From Microbulbifer elongatus (GTDB lineage: Bacteria > Pseudomonadota > Gammaproteobacteria > Pseudomonadales > Cellvibrionaceae): DNA of 64,000 nucleotides. A model generated the notes under the pieces. That model was not told where the DNA came from. It was given only the letters and a program-made list of their open reading frames with translations, and did no database searches. Below are positions 63,586-64,000 of the stretch, in pieces (the stretch's first letter is position 1; each line of letters begins with the position of its first letter). The translations under genes and the position numbers were made by a program. The stretch covers positions 3,760,501 through 3,824,500 of the forward strand of contig NZ_CP088953.1 in assembly GCF_021165935.1 (NCBI RefSeq), in the 5' to 3' direction.

Positions 63586-64000
63586 TCAGAGAATCTGGCG
63601 AATCTCATCTAGACTCACCGGGTCGGTGATACCACCGAGATCCAGTTTCGGAGCGCCCTGAGCGTCGAGGTTGACACCACTCACCAGGGCGTAATTCAAA
63701 GCACGGGCGACAAGAGATTCGCCATTGGCAGTCGCGCTGGCGGATACATGATAGGAACCTGCTGGTGCCGCTGTTCCCTCGTTGGTCATACCATCCCAGG
63801 TGAATGATTCCACCCCGGCCTCAAGCGAGAAAGGTTCGAAGGTACGTACCACTTCACCAGCCGCATTGCGAATGATGATATGCACTTCATCTGCCGCACT
63901 AGGGATTTCGATACCAAAAGGCGTGGTTGCCCCCTCCTCACCCACCAGCACACGATCACCTTCCACCAGTACGCCCTTGCCGATCATATCCGCGGCCTGC
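63586..64000 (-). CDS. flgD: Hook-cap protein FlgD, 5' part outside window
   Basis: The frame is open to the right edge, so the gene is partial; 138 residues are visible. AADMIGKGVLVEGDRVLV followed by EVHIIIRNAAGEVVRTFEPFSLEAGVESFTWDGMTNEGTAAPAGSYHVSASA is the FlgD hook-scaffold C-terminal part, and it ends LGGITDPVSLDEIRQIL. Position before flgE confirms it. Confidence 0.94.
   Translation of the reverse strand, partial: QAADMIGKGVLVEGDRVLVGEEGATTPFGIEIPSAADEVHIIIRNAAGEVVRTFEPFSLEAGVESFTWDGMTNEGTAAPAGSYHVSASATANGESLVARALNYALVSGVNLDAQGAPKLDLGGITDPVSLDEIRQIL

Overview
The window is a stretch of a Gammaproteobacterial chromosome, probably from a marine, free-living Gram-negative. Supporting this are a group 2-type (Kps, ABC-transporter) capsule locus with sulfotransferases, a complete rml set, a chaperone-usher pilus, and a flagellar cluster controlled by flhDC and sigma-28. 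The mirrored intergenic repeats that read VIPAKAGIQ in one frame also fit. I cannot name the genus from sequence alone.

Layout. 1-0.8 kb: end of a cytochrome b561 gene, a shared terminator and a 109-bp tandem repeat. 0.8-2.5 kb: DEAD-box RNA helicase deaD. 2.8-27.5 kb: one uninterrupted minus-strand capsule locus, read from 27.5 kb downwards. Its order is kpsM, kpsT, kpsE, kpsD (export), rmlA, rmlC, rmlD, rmlB (dTDP-L-rhamnose), a GT2, a GT4, three sulfotransferase-like genes, a large two-domain GT2, a beta-CASP metallo-beta-lactamase protein, a GT-B transferase, kpsC, a PhyH-type dioxygenase and kpsS. The part from about 10 to 19 kb is visibly AT-richer than its flanks and looks like the exchangeable serotype cassette; the predicted product is a rhamnose-containing, possibly sulfated, Kdo-anchored capsule. 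27.7-30.9 kb: tRNA-Ala(GGC) with its own promoter and terminator, galU and gltX.

31.0-37.6 kb: a chaperone-usher pilus locus. A spore-coat-U-like pilin, a TcfC/CS1-type usher and two paralogous tip-like proteins lie on the plus strand; the chaperone and a small secreted protein lie convergently on the minus strand. Perfect TGTGA-N6-TCACA (CRP/Vfr-type) sites stand upstream of both the pilin and galU.

37.8-64 kb: a flagellar cluster. It holds flhC/flhD; fliD-fliS-fliT with a fliK-like gene and an FlhB-tail gene; fliC; fliE; fliF-G-H-I-J-K-L-M-N-O-P-Q-R; then flgL-K-J-I-H-G-F-E and the end of flgD, the last group on the opposite strand. Sigma-28 promoters precede fliC, fliD and flgK. Not in the window, presumably beyond its end: flgA/B/C, flhA, flhB, fliA, flgM and motor genes.

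The most striking observation is that three flagellar genes are out of frame as written: flhD (perfect 28-bp tandem duplication), the fliK-like gene (one extra base in an A6 tract) and fliM (one base missing before its C-terminal SpoA domain). Reversing each change gives full-length reading frames of exactly 100, 300 and 349 codons. I found no such lesions in the other 37 kb. Either the flagellum is switched off or decaying, with flhD possibly reversible by repeat slippage, or the assembly carries indel errors here.
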